64,000 nucleotides of DNA from Aquiluna sp. (GCA_021741585.1 JAIOXN010000001.1:496001-560000), one strand, 5' to 3'; counted from the stretch's first letter, positions 34,969 through 44,925 are shown. Translations and numbers: made by a program. Notes: generated from the sequence alone by a model not told the origin.

Positions 34969-35939
34969 GCCCTTAGAGCTGCAATCTGATACAAGGCAAC
35001 GCTTGCAGCAATTCCAGCGTTGAGGGACTCGGTTGCAGATCCAATTGGAATCGATACAACTTGATCGCAGTTTTCCTGAACCAATCTGGAAAGACCTTTA
35101 CCTTCAGAGCCAACCACCAAAAGCAGTGGCCTGTCATAGAGCTGGAAATCTGGCAATGACACAGAACCCTCACCGTCAAGACCAACGACAAACAAACCTC
35201 GCTGCTTATATTCCTTGATCGCTTGGTTCAAATTGGATGCAAGAGCTACAGGAACCCTGGCTGCCGCACCGGCAGAGGTCTTCCAAGCAGCTGCAGTGAC
35301 ACCTGTGCTGCGGCGCTGCGGGAGAACTACTCCCTGGCCACCGAAGGCTGCTACGGAACGAATGATTGCTCCAAGGTTTCTAGGGTCGGTTACTCCATCA
35401 AGGGCTACCAACAAAGGAACCTGGCCAGCCGAAAGTGCCCTGTCAACCAATTCCATTGGGTGCTTATAGGCGTATGGCGGAACCTGGAGCGCAATCCCTT
35501 GGTGAACGCTGTCGCCACCGGTCATGCGGTCAATCTCTTGGCGAGTTACCTCGTTGATTGGGATGCCCTTGGCATTTGCAATCGCGATTGACTGCCTAAC
35601 CCGGTCATCGGTGTCAATCCCCTGAGCCAAGAACAATGCTGTTGCTGGAAGCTTTGCCTTCAAAGACTCAACAACCGAGTTGCGGCCAGATAGCACCTCA
35701 CCAGAAATAGCTCGGGCACCCATGCCGGAACGACCAGCAACAAACTCGCCCTTGCGAACCGGTTTGCTCTCTGGCTTTGGCTTAGCGGCAGCTGTCTTGC
35801 GATAAGCCTTGTGATATGGACGATCTTCAGCCTTTGGGGTTGGGCCTCTGCCTTCCAGGGCTTGGCGGCCGTGGCCGCCTGTGCCCTTGGTTGCGCCCTT
35901 TTTACCCTTGGCCGCGCCAGGTCTACCGATTTTTGCCAT
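34965..35939 (-). CDS. rlmB: 23S rRNA 2'-O-methyltransferase RlmB (TrmH/SpoU family)
   Basis: 324 residues: a basic, disordered N-terminus, a substrate-binding L30e-like domain (LSGRNSVVESLKA...) and the C-terminal SPOUT knot with LVALDGVTDPRNLGAIIRSV, LLVVGSEGKGLS and SIPIGSATESLNAGIAASVALY. The family methylates G2251 of 23S rRNA. Start overlaps the cysS stop by one base; the 3' end shares CTAG with the convergent DUF4032 gene. Confidence 0.93.
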   Translation of the reverse strand: MAKIGRPGAAKGKKGATKGTGGHGRQALEGRGPTPKAEDRPYHKAYRKTAAAKPKPESKPVRKGEFVAGRSGMGARAISGEVLSGRNSVVESLKAKLPATALFLAQGIDTDDRVRQSIAIANAKGIPINEVTRQEIDRMTGGDSVHQGIALQVPPYAYKHPMELVDRALSAGQVPLLVALDGVTDPRNLGAIIRSVAAFGGQGVVLPQRRSTGVTAAAWKTSAGAAARVPVALASNLNQAIKEYKQRGLFVVGLDGEGSVSLPDFQLYDRPLLLVVGSEGKGLSRLVQENCDQVVSIPIGSATESLNAGIAASVALYQIAALRA

Positions 35940-37336
35940 TAGCTAAGACTCCAGTGTGTTTGGTTTGATGAATCAGAAAGTTCTATGCCGCAGGCCGTTA
36001 GCTGGTCGCGGATCTCGTCTGCACGAGCATAGTCCTTCTCTTCCCTCGCTTTATTGCGGGCCCTTATTAGGCCTTGGATAAGTTGATCCAAAACTGCGTG
36101 TTCATTGCTTTGGTTTTGCCCCCAAGAACTCGGAGAGAGCCCGAGGATTTCCAGCATCCGCAAGATCTCTGAGCGCCTTTGGTTAGCCTCTCGGATCCGC
36201 TGTTCGTCTAGGTCGGTGTTTCCCGATCTAACGCTTTCGTGAATCACAGCAAAAGCTGCTGGGATGTTCAGGTCCTGATTCATTTCACTCACGAAAGCTT
36301 CAGGAAGCTCGATGCCCTTCTCGGCTTCAGCAAATCGAGTTGGAGCCAACTCTCGCTCTGCTCGCTCAAGGAATCCGTAGATACGCTCAAGCGCAGTCTC
36401 GGCCTCTTGCAGCACTCCAGGCTGATAGTCCAAGGTGCTGCGATAGTGAGCCGATAGCAGGTAATACCTCACTGCTTGCGGCGATGCGAGGTCGAAAAGC
36501 TCCGCTGAGCTAACGGAGTTACCAAGTGACTTAGACATCTTTTGGCCCTGAATGTTTACAAGCCCGTTGTGCATCCAAAGATTTGCGAACTTGTGTCCGG
36601 CGGCCGAGGATTGCGCAAGCTCGTTCTCGTGGTGAGGAAAGCGAAGATCAAGGCCACCACCGTGAATGTCAAAACTCTCACCAAGGTAGTGAGTTGCCAT
36701 TGCGGAGCATTCGATGTGCCAGCCGGGTCTTCCCTGCCCAAAAGGCGACTCCCAAGAAGCGGTCTTTGGCTCGGAATCCTTGGCGGATTTCCAAAGTGCA
36801 AAATCCTGTGGGTTTTTCTTGGTACTTGAAACCGCGTCGGATTCCATGTCTTGAGGCTTTTGGTTTGTGAGTTCTCCGTAGCTAGGCCAAGAAGCAGTAT
36901 CGAAGAAGACATCTGAGCTGCCATCCAAAGCACGGTAGGCATGCCCTTTTTCAATCAGAAGCTCGATAAGTGCAATCATCTGTGGGATGTGGGCAGTTGC
37001 CCTTGGCTCGTTGCTGGGCAACTGAATGCCTAGCCTCCTATAATCGGCAGCAAATACCTGTTCGTTTGAATAAGCCAGGTTCCACCAGCTGACGCCGGCC
37101 TCCTGGGATTTTTCCAAAACCTTGTCGTCAATATCTGTGACGTTGCGAATCAAGGTGACTTCAAGACCCGACTCTTTGAGCCAGGAGGAGAGAGCGTCGT
37201 AAACCAGCGCGGAGCGAAGGTGGCCAATGTGAGGGGCAGACTGCACGGTCGGTCCGCAAACATAGATACCAACCTTGCCGGCAATTAGTGGCTTAAACTC
37301 CCTCAGGGTTTGGGATTTGTTGTCAAATAGCTGCAT
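35939..37336 (-). CDS. cysS: Cysteinyl-tRNA synthetase
   Basis: 465 residues. YVCGPTVQSAPHIGHLRSAL contains the first zinc cysteine and the HIGH motif, WHIECSAMA and HHENELAQSSA supply the other zinc ligands, and KMSKSLGN is present. It belongs to the carD-ispDF-cysS-rlmB run conserved in actinobacteria. ATG with AGG 7 nt upstream, 8 nt after the ispDF stop. Confidence 0.96.
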   Translation of the reverse strand: MQLFDNKSQTLREFKPLIAGKVGIYVCGPTVQSAPHIGHLRSALVYDALSSWLKESGLEVTLIRNVTDIDDKVLEKSQEAGVSWWNLAYSNEQVFAADYRRLGIQLPSNEPRATAHIPQMIALIELLIEKGHAYRALDGSSDVFFDTASWPSYGELTNQKPQDMESDAVSSTKKNPQDFALWKSAKDSEPKTASWESPFGQGRPGWHIECSAMATHYLGESFDIHGGGLDLRFPHHENELAQSSAAGHKFANLWMHNGLVNIQGQKMSKSLGNSVSSAELFDLASPQAVRYYLLSAHYRSTLDYQPGVLQEAETALERIYGFLERAERELAPTRFAEAEKGIELPEAFVSEMNQDLNIPAAFAVIHESVRSGNTDLDEQRIREANQRRSEILRMLEILGLSPSSWGQNQSNEHAVLDQLIQGLIRARNKAREEKDYARADEIRDQLTACGIELSDSSNQTHWSLS

Positions 37337-37344
37337 AGTTTTGC

Positions 37345-38466
37345 CTAACCACGGTGCCTGATAAGCGCGGTTGCTACAGCGGCGACACCTCGGGAATCAG
37401 CCAAGAAGCCAAGCCCGTCCGTTGTGGTGGCTCCGATGGAGACCGGCGCTCCAATCAAATGAGTCAGGTGAGTCTCAAGCTCTTCGCGACGATGGGAGAT
37501 CTTTGGGCGATCACCTATAACTTGAACCGACACATTTACCGGTTCAAAACCGGCTTGATCAAGCAAGCCAAGTGCACCCTCTAGAAACACGGCTCCCGCC
37601 GCATCTTGATACTCAGGGCGATCCACACCAAAATTCAAGCCGATATCCCCCAGGCCAGCCGCTGAGAGGAGTGCATCTACCATTGCATGAGCAATTGGAT
37701 CGCCGTCCGAATGACCCTCGAGTTTCGGAAGTTCTGGCCATACCAAGCAGCCAAGATTCAGCTCTCCGGCATCGGAAAACTGGTGCGCATCGGTTCCGAT
37801 TCCGGTGCGGATTTCTGCAAGCAATTTTCTCGCGCTCTCGAGGTCTTCCGGATAGGTCACCTTGAATCCCATTGCATGCCCCGGGACGGTAGCAACTCGA
37901 ACTCCGATGGACTCGAGCAATCCAGCTTCGTCAGTAAAGTTCTCTGTTGCCGAATCGAGTGCAGCCCTCAAGGTCGCCACCTTGAAGCCCTGAGGTGTTT
38001 GTGTTATTGCGAGCTTGCTTCGATCTAGCGTCTTCACGACATTTGAGGATTTCACTTCTTTGACGGTATCGGCGATTGGCAAAACTGGCACAACGCAATC
38101 GCTTTGATCAAGGGCCTTAGCAACAGAGCGGTAAACACTAGAGGGCATGAAGGCCCTTGCGGAATCGTGCACAAGCACATTTTCGGAAACTACCTGGCGA
38201 AGGCCATTTTGAACTGAGTCCTGCCTGGTTTCCCCGCCGGCGACAATCTTCAAGTTGTCAAAATGAAAGGCGCCACAAAGATGCTTGAATTCAGGTATTC
38301 GGTCGGAAGGGGCAACGACAATTACCTCGTCGGGCGCCAAATCGTAAACATGAGACAGAGAATGCCAGAGGAGCGTCTTTCGTGCCACAATTACCTCAGC
38401 CTTGGGAATCCCTGCCCCCAAGCGCTCCCCCCGGCCCGCGGCAACCAGAATGACGGCTAAGCCCAT
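37345..38466 (-). CDS. ispDF: Bifunctional IspD-IspF (MEP pathway)
   Basis: 373 residues, two enzymes of isoprenoid synthesis fused: IspD (about 1-215; LVAAGRGERLGAGIPKAEV, VHDSARAF, FTDEAGLLE), which makes CDP-ME, and IspF (about 216-373; GIGTDAHQF with metal-binding Asp and His, GHSDGDPIAHAMVDALLSA, ATTTDGLGF), which forms the cyclodiphosphate. Mycobacteria have separate ispD and ispF in this order. ATG 2 nt after the carD stop. Confidence 0.95.
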   Translation of the reverse strand: MGLAVILVAAGRGERLGAGIPKAEVIVARKTLLWHSLSHVYDLAPDEVIVVAPSDRIPEFKHLCGAFHFDNLKIVAGGETRQDSVQNGLRQVVSENVLVHDSARAFMPSSVYRSVAKALDQSDCVVPVLPIADTVKEVKSSNVVKTLDRSKLAITQTPQGFKVATLRAALDSATENFTDEAGLLESIGVRVATVPGHAMGFKVTYPEDLESARKLLAEIRTGIGTDAHQFSDAGELNLGCLVWPELPKLEGHSDGDPIAHAMVDALLSAAGLGDIGLNFGVDRPEYQDAAGAVFLEGALGLLDQAGFEPVNVSVQVIGDRPKISHRREELETHLTHLIGAPVSIGATTTDGLGFLADSRGVAAVATALIRHRG

Positions 38467-38468
38467 TT

Positions 38469-38999
38469 TTAGCTGGCCAAAACCTTGTCTAGTTCCGCGG
38501 AAGCCTTTTCCTCGTCAACCTTGCGAGCAAGTGCAAGCTCAGAAATCAAAATCTGACGAGCCTTAGCAAGCATGCGCTTTTCACCGGCTGAAAGACCGCG
38601 ATCCTGGTCACGTCTCCATAGGTCACGAACTACCTCAGAAACCTTGACCACATCTCCCGATGCGAGCTTCTCTAGGTTTGCCTTGTAACGCCTTGACCAG
38701 TTGGTTGGCTCTTCAACAAATTCTGCACGCAGCACGTCAAAAACCTGCTGGACACCCTTTTTGTCGATTACGTCGCGAACTCCAACAGCTTCAACGTTTT
38801 CCTGAGGCACCTGAATGATTAGCTCATTCTGCATTGGAACCTTGGAGTCTTCCAGGGCTGGGTTCTTTAGCTCTGAGCGAGAGACGCGAAGCTTGAGATA
38901 AACCTTGGTTTCACCGCGAATCGTTTTTTCAGAAACTTCGATAATTTCTGCCGCTCCGTGGTGCGGATAAACAACGGTTTCGCCAACTGCAAACTTCAT
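38469..38999 (-). CDS. carD: CarD-family RNA polymerase-binding regulator
   Basis: 176 residues: an N-terminal Tudor-like RNAP-interaction domain ([17 protein letters not shown]) and a C-terminal helical DNA-binding domain with the conserved tryptophan region [19 protein letters not shown]. CarD stabilises open complexes at rRNA and other promoters. A TAAACT -10 lies about 27 nt upstream of the ATG. Confidence 0.94.
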   Translation of the reverse strand: MKFAVGETVVYPHHGAAEIIEVSEKTIRGETKVYLKLRVSRSELKNPALEDSKVPMQNELIIQVPQENVEAVGVRDVIDKKGVQQVFDVLRAEFVEEPTNWSRRYKANLEKLASGDVVKVSEVVRDLWRRDQDRGLSAGEKRMLAKARQILISELALARKVDEEKASAELDKVLAS

Positions 39000-39025
39000 A
39001 GACTTCTTTCGGCCTCAAAACGGCA

Positions 39026-39031
39026 AGTTTA
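39026..39031 (-). promoter_or_regulatory. Candidate -10 (TAAACT) of carD
   Basis: Same hexamer as at serC, gpmA and cspA. A short leader with GAAAGAAG precedes the ATG. Confidence 0.5.
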
Positions 39032-39089
39032 CCACAAAAACCACCTTTTTCCTAGGTTAGACTTGGTGGGTTAGGCCTGTGGAGGACCA

Positions 39090-39563
39090 TTGAAAATCAA
39101 GAGACTTACTTCAATTGCTTTGATTGCGGCAGTAGCCGCATCGCTCACCGGATGTTCGCTTCAGCGCGACGTTGAGTCCCTGCAGCCATACGCCCCCTCT
39201 GATGGCGTTAACCTGACGCTGGAGAACCTAAAAGCCCGCAATGTTTTGATCATCCAGGGTGAGGGCGGAAAAGCTGTTTTGATTGGTTCGTTCATCAACT
39301 CAACCAATGGCGAAATCAACGCAAACATTCAAACCACAGACTCGAGCGGTGAAGCACGAGTAGCTAGCTTCAGCGTTGCAGCCGGACAAAAATTCGACAT
39401 TGGTTATAACGGAGTCGAGGGCTTGGCGCTTGACCTAAATGCAACCCCCGGTTCAATGCACGCGGTTTATCTATCGGACGGTTCCGACCCAATCCAAATG
39501 CTGGTTCCGGTTATGGATGGCACCTTGGCTGAGTACGCCAGCATTTTTGAGTCGCTGAACTAA
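39090..39563 (+). CDS. Lipoprotein, LpqE-like
   Basis: 157 residues with a lipoprotein signal: basic MKIKR, hydrophobic stretch, lipobox LTGC (Cys near 22). The mature domain is beta-rich. LpqE is the lipoprotein next to carD in mycobacteria, and this one has the same divergent position; function unknown. TTG start after GGAGG (4 nt). Stop overlaps the convergent regX3-like stop by 4 bases (CTAA). Confidence 0.75.
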   Translation: MKIKRLTSIALIAAVAASLTGCSLQRDVESLQPYAPSDGVNLTLENLKARNVLIIQGEGGKAVLIGSFINSTNGEINANIQTTDSSGEARVASFSVAAGQKFDIGYNGVEGLALDLNATPGSMHAVYLSDGSDPIQMLVPVMDGTLAEYASIFESLN

Positions 39564-40240
39564 ACCTCAAATTTGTAGCCAAGTCCGCGCACCGTCAAAA
39601 GGTGGCGTGGTCTGGCAGGATCTTCCTCAATTTTTGAGCGAATTCGCTTCACATGAACATCAAGAGTTTTGGTGTCACCAAAATAATTGGCTCCCCAGAC
39701 TCGGTCAATAATCTGCCCGCGGGTGAGAACTCGATTGGCGTTTTCAAGAAGGAGCTCCAAAAGCTCAAATTCCTTGAGTGGCATCTGAATCTTTTCGCCA
39801 TTCACGGTGACGATGTGGCTATCAATATCCATCTTCACTGGACCTGCCTGCAGGATGCCAACCTCAGATGAAACAGCCTCGGATCCTCTTCTGAGAACTG
39901 CTTTCATGCGGGCCAAAAGTTCTCTGGTGGAGTATGGCTTGGTGACATAGTCGTCTGCCCCGATCTCCAAGCCAACAACCTTGTCGATCTCAGTGTCCTT
40001 GGCGGTAACCATGATGATTGGCACTTGGCTCTCGGCACGAATGATTCGGCAGACTTCGTTTCCAGATAAACCTGGAAGCATCAAATCCAGCAGGATCAGA
40101 TCCGCACCTAGGTTGCGGAAATTCTCAACCGCAACATTGCCATCTTCTGCTTCGATGACGTCATAGCCCTCTTTTTGCAGAAGATAAACCAATGGTTCTC
40201 TTAGGTTTACTTCGTCTTCAACAACAAGCACACGAGTCAT
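39560..40240 (-). CDS. regX3: RegX3-like phosphate response regulator
   Basis: 226-residue OmpR-type regulator: receiver with VVEDEVNLR, phospho-Asp in LILLDLMLPG, MVTAKD and DYVTKPYS, then a winged helix (MPLKEFELLELLLENANRVL ... DVHVKRIRSKIEEDP). The neighbours (kinase upstream, phoU, gpmA) match senX3-regX3-gpm1 of mycobacteria, so control of phosphate uptake is likely. ATG abuts the kinase stop. Confidence 0.9.
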   Translation of the reverse strand: MTRVLVVEDEVNLREPLVYLLQKEGYDVIEAEDGNVAVENFRNLGADLILLDLMLPGLSGNEVCRIIRAESQVPIIMVTAKDTEIDKVVGLEIGADDYVTKPYSTRELLARMKAVLRRGSEAVSSEVGILQAGPVKMDIDSHIVTVNGEKIQMPLKEFELLELLLENANRVLTRGQIIDRVWGANYFGDTKTLDVHVKRIRSKIEEDPARPRHLLTVRGLGYKFEV

Positions 40241-41299
40241 TTAGTCCCCCTGGGTTTCAATTGGAAGTCTGAGAGTGAAGGTTGAGCCAACCCCAACCTT
40301 GGAAAACAGCTTTACTTCTCCACGGTGATTTGCCGCCGCGTGCTTAACGATCGAAAGCCCGAGGCCAGTGCCACCTGTTTCACGTGATCTTGATGGATCA
40401 ACTCGGTAGAAGCGTTCAAAGATTCGTTGCTGCTCAGCCTCTGGAATTCCCAGTCCGGAATCGGTGACAGAAATCTCTGCAACGCCTTCAACCACCCGAA
40501 GGCCAACCCCAACCTGGCCGCCTGGTTCGGAGTAGACAATGGCATTTTCGACGAGGTTTCTGACTGCAGTGACCAGCATCTCGTAGTCACCAAAGAACGG
40601 AACATTCTCCGGAGAAGCGGATGCAAGCTTGATGTTTCTTTGATCTGCAAGAGTCTGGTTCCGCTCCAGAGCGTCTGAAATCACCGAAGCTAGATCGAGC
40701 TCTTTGGCTGAGTCTGCCAATTTTGCACCTTGAACTCTTGAAAGCTGAATCAGCTCTTGAACCAGGTTCGCCAATCTAGCGCTCTCGCGCTGCAAAGATT
40801 CGGCAAATTTCTGCACCATCACGGGATCGTCAGTAGCACCAGAAATAGCTTCTGATAGTAACCCGATTGCCCCAATGGGAGTCTTTAGTTCGTGAGAAAC
40901 GTTTGCAACGAAGTCTCGTCGGGTGTCCTCGAGTTTTTTTGATTCGGTGCGGTCATCAACCAAGAGCATCACGTAGCGATCGCCAAATTTGGCGGCTCTG
41001 GCGTGGACCCAAATCTGCTCTCTGCGCAAACCGGTTTCTAGCTGGATCTCCGCCTGAACAGCGCCAGAGTTCTCCCGGGCTTTATCTGCAAGTTGGACAA
41101 GCGCCGCATGAATCAGTCTGCGATTTTGAACCAGTCCAAATTGAATTGCTCCAGGGGAAGCCCTAACCACGGAGTTGAATTGGTCTAGAACCACGCCGGC
41201 AGTTGCAATAACGTCAACGACTTGTGAAGCGACAATTTCGAACGCATCAAATTCAGATTGGACTGCTTTCGCATTCCTTCTGACTGCCATAAGGCCCAT
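40241..41299 (-). CDS. senX3: SenX3-like histidine kinase without membrane helices
   Basis: 352 residues: a PAS-like N-terminal region, HisKA with His in FVANVSHELKTPIGAIGLL, and HATPase_c with NLVENAIVYSEPG, DSGLGIP and GTGLGLSIVKH. Unlike mycobacterial SenX3, no transmembrane segment precedes the PAS region: the product begins MGLMAVRRNAKAVQSEF and an in-frame TAA lies five codons upstream of the ATG, so the frame cannot be extended. The kinase would be cytoplasmic or held at the membrane by a partner such as PhoU/Pst. Confidence 0.88.
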   Translation of the reverse strand: MGLMAVRRNAKAVQSEFDAFEIVASQVVDVIATAGVVLDQFNSVVRASPGAIQFGLVQNRRLIHAALVQLADKARENSGAVQAEIQLETGLRREQIWVHARAAKFGDRYVMLLVDDRTESKKLEDTRRDFVANVSHELKTPIGAIGLLSEAISGATDDPVMVQKFAESLQRESARLANLVQELIQLSRVQGAKLADSAKELDLASVISDALERNQTLADQRNIKLASASPENVPFFGDYEMLVTAVRNLVENAIVYSEPGGQVGVGLRVVEGVAEISVTDSGLGIPEAEQQRIFERFYRVDPSRSRETGGTGLGLSIVKHAAANHRGEVKLFSKVGVGSTFTLRLPIETQGD

Positions 41300-41320
41300 T
41301 TGATACCGCTCTTCTTATCG

Positions 41321-41338
41321 TTCACTAGGTTAACAAAC
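41321..41338. promoter_or_regulatory. PHO-box-like motif between senX3 and phoU
   Basis: TTCACT-A-GGT-TA-ACAA-A-C, preceded by G to give GTTCACT. The same pattern TTCACT-N-GGT-NN-ACAA-N-C occurs before pstS at 49729-49746. Likely RegX3 binding; it lies 22-39 nt before the senX3 ATG. Confidence 0.5.
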
Positions 41339-41472
41339 TTCTATGGTGTCTAGACTAAAACTAAGTAGTAACCGGCAAGTGTGAGTTTGCTTTCGATTGT
41401 CCGTAAGTTAATCGGGAATTTGCAATTGCTTGGGAAGCTAAACGACGGATTTAGGAAAGAGTCGGGGATCAA

Positions 41473-42123
41473 ATGCGCGCAGTATTCCAGCAGGAGTTGT
41501 TAGAGGTTCAGTCACGCCTAGTCTCGCTAGCCGAGACCTCGGAGAAGATCATGGACAAGGCATCTCGTGCCTTTTTGAACTCAGATGTCTCGATGGCAGA
41601 TGAAGCTCTGGCTCTTGCCGAGGCAAACGAAGAGCGTGCTCTAGACCTAGATGAGCTTGTGATTAAGGTTCTGGCAACCCAGTCGCCGGTTGCTCGCGAT
41701 CTCCGCATCTTGGTTTCTGCGCTTCGCATGAGTGCATCGCTTGAGCGCATGGGATCGCTTGCATCTCACATTGCAGCTATTGCTCGCTACCGCTACCCAG
41801 GAAGCGCAATCCCTGATTCACTGCGTAAGACCTTCGAGGACATGGCAAGGATCGACCTGGAATTGGTGAGCAAGGCCACCAAGCTATTGGCAAACACAGA
41901 CCTAGACCTTGCTCGTGAAATTCAAGCCCAGGACGAGGCTGTTGACCGCCTGCACAGGAAAGTGTTCGACGTTGTGCTTGACCCAAACTGGTCAGAGAAC
42001 GCCATGTTCACAGTTGATGTGACTTTGGCTTCTCGTTACTTCGAGAGATTTGCAGACCACGTTGTGGACATTTCATCCAAGGTCAGCTTCCTGCAGACCG
42101 GTGAATGGCAAGACGCTAACTAG
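41473..42123 (+). CDS. phoU: Phosphate signalling protein PhoU
   Basis: 216 residues, two three-helix repeats typical of PhoU, with ALALAEANEERALDLDELVIKVL and DEAVDRLHRKVFDVV carrying the acidic metal-cluster pattern in each repeat. It links the Pst transporter to the SenX3-type kinase. GGGGATCAA before the ATG. The leader region (41339-41472) holds no gene. Stop abuts the convergent gpmA stop. Confidence 0.92.
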   Translation: MRAVFQQELLEVQSRLVSLAETSEKIMDKASRAFLNSDVSMADEALALAEANEERALDLDELVIKVLATQSPVARDLRILVSALRMSASLERMGSLASHIAAIARYRYPGSAIPDSLRKTFEDMARIDLELVSKATKLLANTDLDLAREIQAQDEAVDRLHRKVFDVVLDPNWSENAMFTVDVTLASRYFERFADHVVDISSKVSFLQTGEWQDAN

Positions 42124-42870
42124 TTACTTTTTACCCTGATTCGCAACCGCGGCTGCTCCAGCCGCTGCAGCCTCTGGGTCTAGGTATTCTCCGCCTGCAA
42201 CCAATGGCTTGAAGTTCTCATCAAGCTTGTAGTGCAGTGGGATTCCAGTAGGAATATTTAGTTCTGCAATGTCCTCATCTGACACCCCATCAAGCTTTTT
42301 AACCAAAGCTCGTAGAGAGTTTCCGTGGGCGGTGACCAAAACTGTCTTGCCGGAAACTAAAGACTTGGAAATATCTGACTCCCAATAAGGAATCATGCGA
42401 ACCAATACGTCTTTGAGGCACTCCGTCTTTGGAAGATCGCTCCCGAGTCCGGCATACCTTTCATCGTGCGCCTGTGAGAACTCATTGTTGTCATCAATCG
42501 GTGGTGGTGGGACATCAAAGCTGCGGCGCCAGGTCTGGAATTTCTCAGGGCCGTATTTCTCCAAAGTTTCTGCTTTATCAAGACCCTGAAGCGAGCCGTA
42601 GTGGCGCTCGTTCAATCTCCAGGAACGCAAGGTTGGGATCCAGTTCCGGTCAATCTGGTCAAGCGCGATGTGAGCGGTGTTGATTGCGCGCTTCAGGACA
42701 GATGTATAAAGCACATCTGGCAATAGACCCGACTCCCCAAGCAGCTCGCCGGCACGCTTTGCCTCTGCACGACCCTGGTCGCTGAGGTCTACATCCACCC
42801 ATCCGGTGAAGAGGTTCTTTTGGTTCCACACGCTATTGCCGTGGCGAAGGAGAATTAGGTTATAAGTCAT
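42124..42870 (-). CDS. gpmA: 2,3-bisphosphoglycerate-dependent phosphoglycerate mutase
   Basis: 248 residues. [20 protein letters not shown] is the phospho-histidine motif and [13 protein letters not shown] the second active-site motif; GpmA length is normal. The C-terminus ends in an Ala-rich tail. ATG at 42870 is chosen because it gives the family start and TAAACT is 7 nt upstream; that hexamer begins with the stop codon TAA of the upstream FUSC gene. Confidence 0.95.
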   Translation of the reverse strand: MTYNLILLRHGNSVWNQKNLFTGWVDVDLSDQGRAEAKRAGELLGESGLLPDVLYTSVLKRAINTAHIALDQIDRNWIPTLRSWRLNERHYGSLQGLDKAETLEKYGPEKFQTWRRSFDVPPPPIDDNNEFSQAHDERYAGLGSDLPKTECLKDVLVRMIPYWESDISKSLVSGKTVLVTAHGNSLRALVKKLDGVSDEDIAELNIPTGIPLHYKLDENFKPLVAGGEYLDPEAAAAGAAAVANQGKK

Positions 42871-42877
42871 GACCAGA

Positions 42878-42883
42878 AGTTTA
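42878..42883 (-). promoter_or_regulatory. Candidate -10 (TAAACT) of gpmA, built on the FUSC-gene stop codon
   Basis: TAA of the upstream stop plus ACT gives TAAACT, 7 nt before the gpmA ATG. No ribosome site is visible. Confidence 0.55.
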
Positions 42884-43945
42884 GTCAACCAGTGGCAACA
42901 GCTGCACGGCCTCGTCCTGGCTCATTCCAGTTGCCATTGCCAGATCCACAAACAGCGGCCGAATCTGCATCAAGACTGCCAATTCGCTGATGCTCAAACT
43001 CGGTTCAAAGGACTCAACAGATAGTGCCGGGCCTAGCTTGCGCAAATACTTTCTTGATTTTGCTGCCATTGAAAAATCATCGGAAGAGCCCTCCAGCAAA
43101 TCAACCGCGATCACCAGCTTGCTAATCAGGCTGGCAAGTTGCGGGTGGGTAGTCGAAGATTTGGCCATGTGGTCGACTCTTCTTGTGACCACGCGTAGGT
43201 TTCTAGTGGCAAAATCCATGCCCTCCAAAATTCGCTTTTGCTGACTAATTTCTTTTTGGGCCCAGCGATAAAAAGGAGAGATCTTGGCGATAGCTTCGGC
43301 TGCCTCAAGGGAGTTTTTCCAGTTATCAATAAGTGGCTGGGTCCTTCTGATTTTCTCTAGTGCGGCATCCGCAACCAAGCGATCCGGACTCAAGAGCACC
43401 TGGCGGATGATGCCAAGGGTCTCCTTGAAAACCAGAAATAGCGCTTTCGAATCTGCCCTTGCCAACTTGATCGGGTTTCTTGGCACAAGGGCAGTGATGG
43501 CTAGTGCAACAAGAGCACCAATGATCCCGTCTTCTGCCCTGGCGAACACTCCCCCTGACGGCGCCTGCAATAGCTGCACCAAAGTTGCCTGAATTGCAAC
43601 CGTCAGGGCGAAGGCCGGGTTTGCGGATATCAATCTTGCCAATATCAATGAGATGCTAATGGCTGCGAAAAGCTGAAGTGTGCCAGCGCCATAGAGCAGA
43701 AGAATGGTTTCGCTGAGCACAATCCCGAACAACATTGCGAGCGCTGTGGTGAGCACGGTCTGAGGCTTAGTTGCCCGCTGAAATCCGAGGGATGAGATCA
43801 TCACGGTGACTGCTAAAAGCGGATATGGGTGGCCAAGGCCATATTTTGCTATGAAGTAGCCAAGTGCCGAGCCAAAGGCGAGCTGGCCAATCGGCCAAAG
43901 CGAGTCCCGCACCCGCGTTGCGGACAGGGAAAAACGCCAATTCAT
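42881..43945 (-). CDS. FUSC-family membrane protein (aromatic-acid-exporter-like)
   Basis: 354 residues. The N-terminal 160 residues hold about six hydrophobic helices ([20 protein letters not shown]..., [28 protein letters not shown]), as in half-size FUSC/YgaE proteins; the rest is a helical cytoplasmic domain. Substrate unknown. The ATG overlaps the ygfZ stop by 4 nt. Confidence 0.75.
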   Translation of the reverse strand: MNWRFSLSATRVRDSLWPIGQLAFGSALGYFIAKYGLGHPYPLLAVTVMISSLGFQRATKPQTVLTTALAMLFGIVLSETILLLYGAGTLQLFAAISISLILARLISANPAFALTVAIQATLVQLLQAPSGGVFARAEDGIIGALVALAITALVPRNPIKLARADSKALFLVFKETLGIIRQVLLSPDRLVADAALEKIRRTQPLIDNWKNSLEAAEAIAKISPFYRWAQKEISQQKRILEGMDFATRNLRVVTRRVDHMAKSSTTHPQLASLISKLVIAVDLLEGSSDDFSMAAKSRKYLRKLGPALSVESFEPSLSISELAVLMQIRPLFVDLAMATGMSQDEAVQLLPLVD

Positions 43946-44919
43946 TTTTTGCCGCTGAGCTTAAAGGCGGCTGGTCTTGGAAGATTCGCTGCTTTGCCAG
44001 CATCGGCTGGGACTAGCACCTGCTGGGTGCAGGCGACCATGGACCCATTTATCTCGATCTGCAGATCCAGATAAGGGGTGTTTCGGTTGAGTAGCGCCAG
44101 TGCAATCGAGCCAGCCTCATAGTGCAATCCACCTAAGAGCACCTTGCCGACTTCCTTGTCTAGGTAAAAAACCTTGTCGCCTTTTTGAGCAAGGGAATCG
44201 CCATCTGCAAGATGCAGGATCGCGATTCTCCTAGGAGGGTGGCCCAGGTTATGGATCTTTGCAACGCTCTCCTGACCTCGGTAGCAGCCCTTGCTCAGGT
44301 GAACCGCGGAATTCATCCAATCAAACTCATGCGGAAGAGTTCGCTCGTCTATGTCTGTAATCTCCGGGCGCCCGGCGGATATCCGAAGCGCGTCAAATGC
44401 CAGCATGCCCGCCTTCTCAAAGGGAAGCTCCTGCGCCTTGGGCACTAGATACTCCCGGTAGCTAAAGTCGGCAACATCCTTGGAATAACGAATGCCACCC
44501 TTGCTCCCGGTGGACCAAGGGTCTACCCAAACCAAATCTCCGAGGGCTAGGTCCTTGAACGAGCCGGCAATCACTAGATCATCTCGCACCAAAATCTCCA
44601 CCTTGGAACGAAAGATCATTTTTCTAAGCCAAGCTTCTAAATCTCCAGCCTTGTCTCGATTCACAATCAGGAAGAGGCCATCTTCAACAGCAACTACCTT
44701 TAACTGCTGCTCGATGTGCCCCTGAGGAGAAAGCAAAAGACTCTCGGTAGAGTCGCCTGCTTTGAGATTAAGAATGTTTTGCGAGGTTAGCGAATGAAGA
44801 AAAGCCTTGGCATCTGGACCCTTGATTTCCAGAACTAGCTGGTCCTCACGAACGATTACAGCCTCACCAGAAAGTAGCTTGCGCTGTTCTAGGAGTGGAT
44901 TACCAAAGTGACTACTCAA
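43942..44919 (-). CDS. ygfZ: YgfZ/GcvT-like folate-binding protein
   Basis: 325 residues with the GcvT fold. The family motif is KGCYRGQESVAKIHNLGHPP, including the conserved cysteine, near residue 225. YgfZ helps maintain certain Fe-S enzymes. It corresponds to Rv0811c. TTG start 6 nt after the nitrobindin stop, so coupled. Confidence 0.9.
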   Translation of the reverse strand: MSSHFGNPLLEQRKLLSGEAVIVREDQLVLEIKGPDAKAFLHSLTSQNILNLKAGDSTESLLLSPQGHIEQQLKVVAVEDGLFLIVNRDKAGDLEAWLRKMIFRSKVEILVRDDLVIAGSFKDLALGDLVWVDPWSTGSKGGIRYSKDVADFSYREYLVPKAQELPFEKAGMLAFDALRISAGRPEITDIDERTLPHEFDWMNSAVHLSKGCYRGQESVAKIHNLGHPPRRIAILHLADGDSLAQKGDKVFYLDKEVGKVLLGGLHYEAGSIALALLNRNTPYLDLQIEINGSMVACTQQVLVPADAGKAANLPRPAAFKLSGKK

Positions 44920-44925
44920 GGAATA

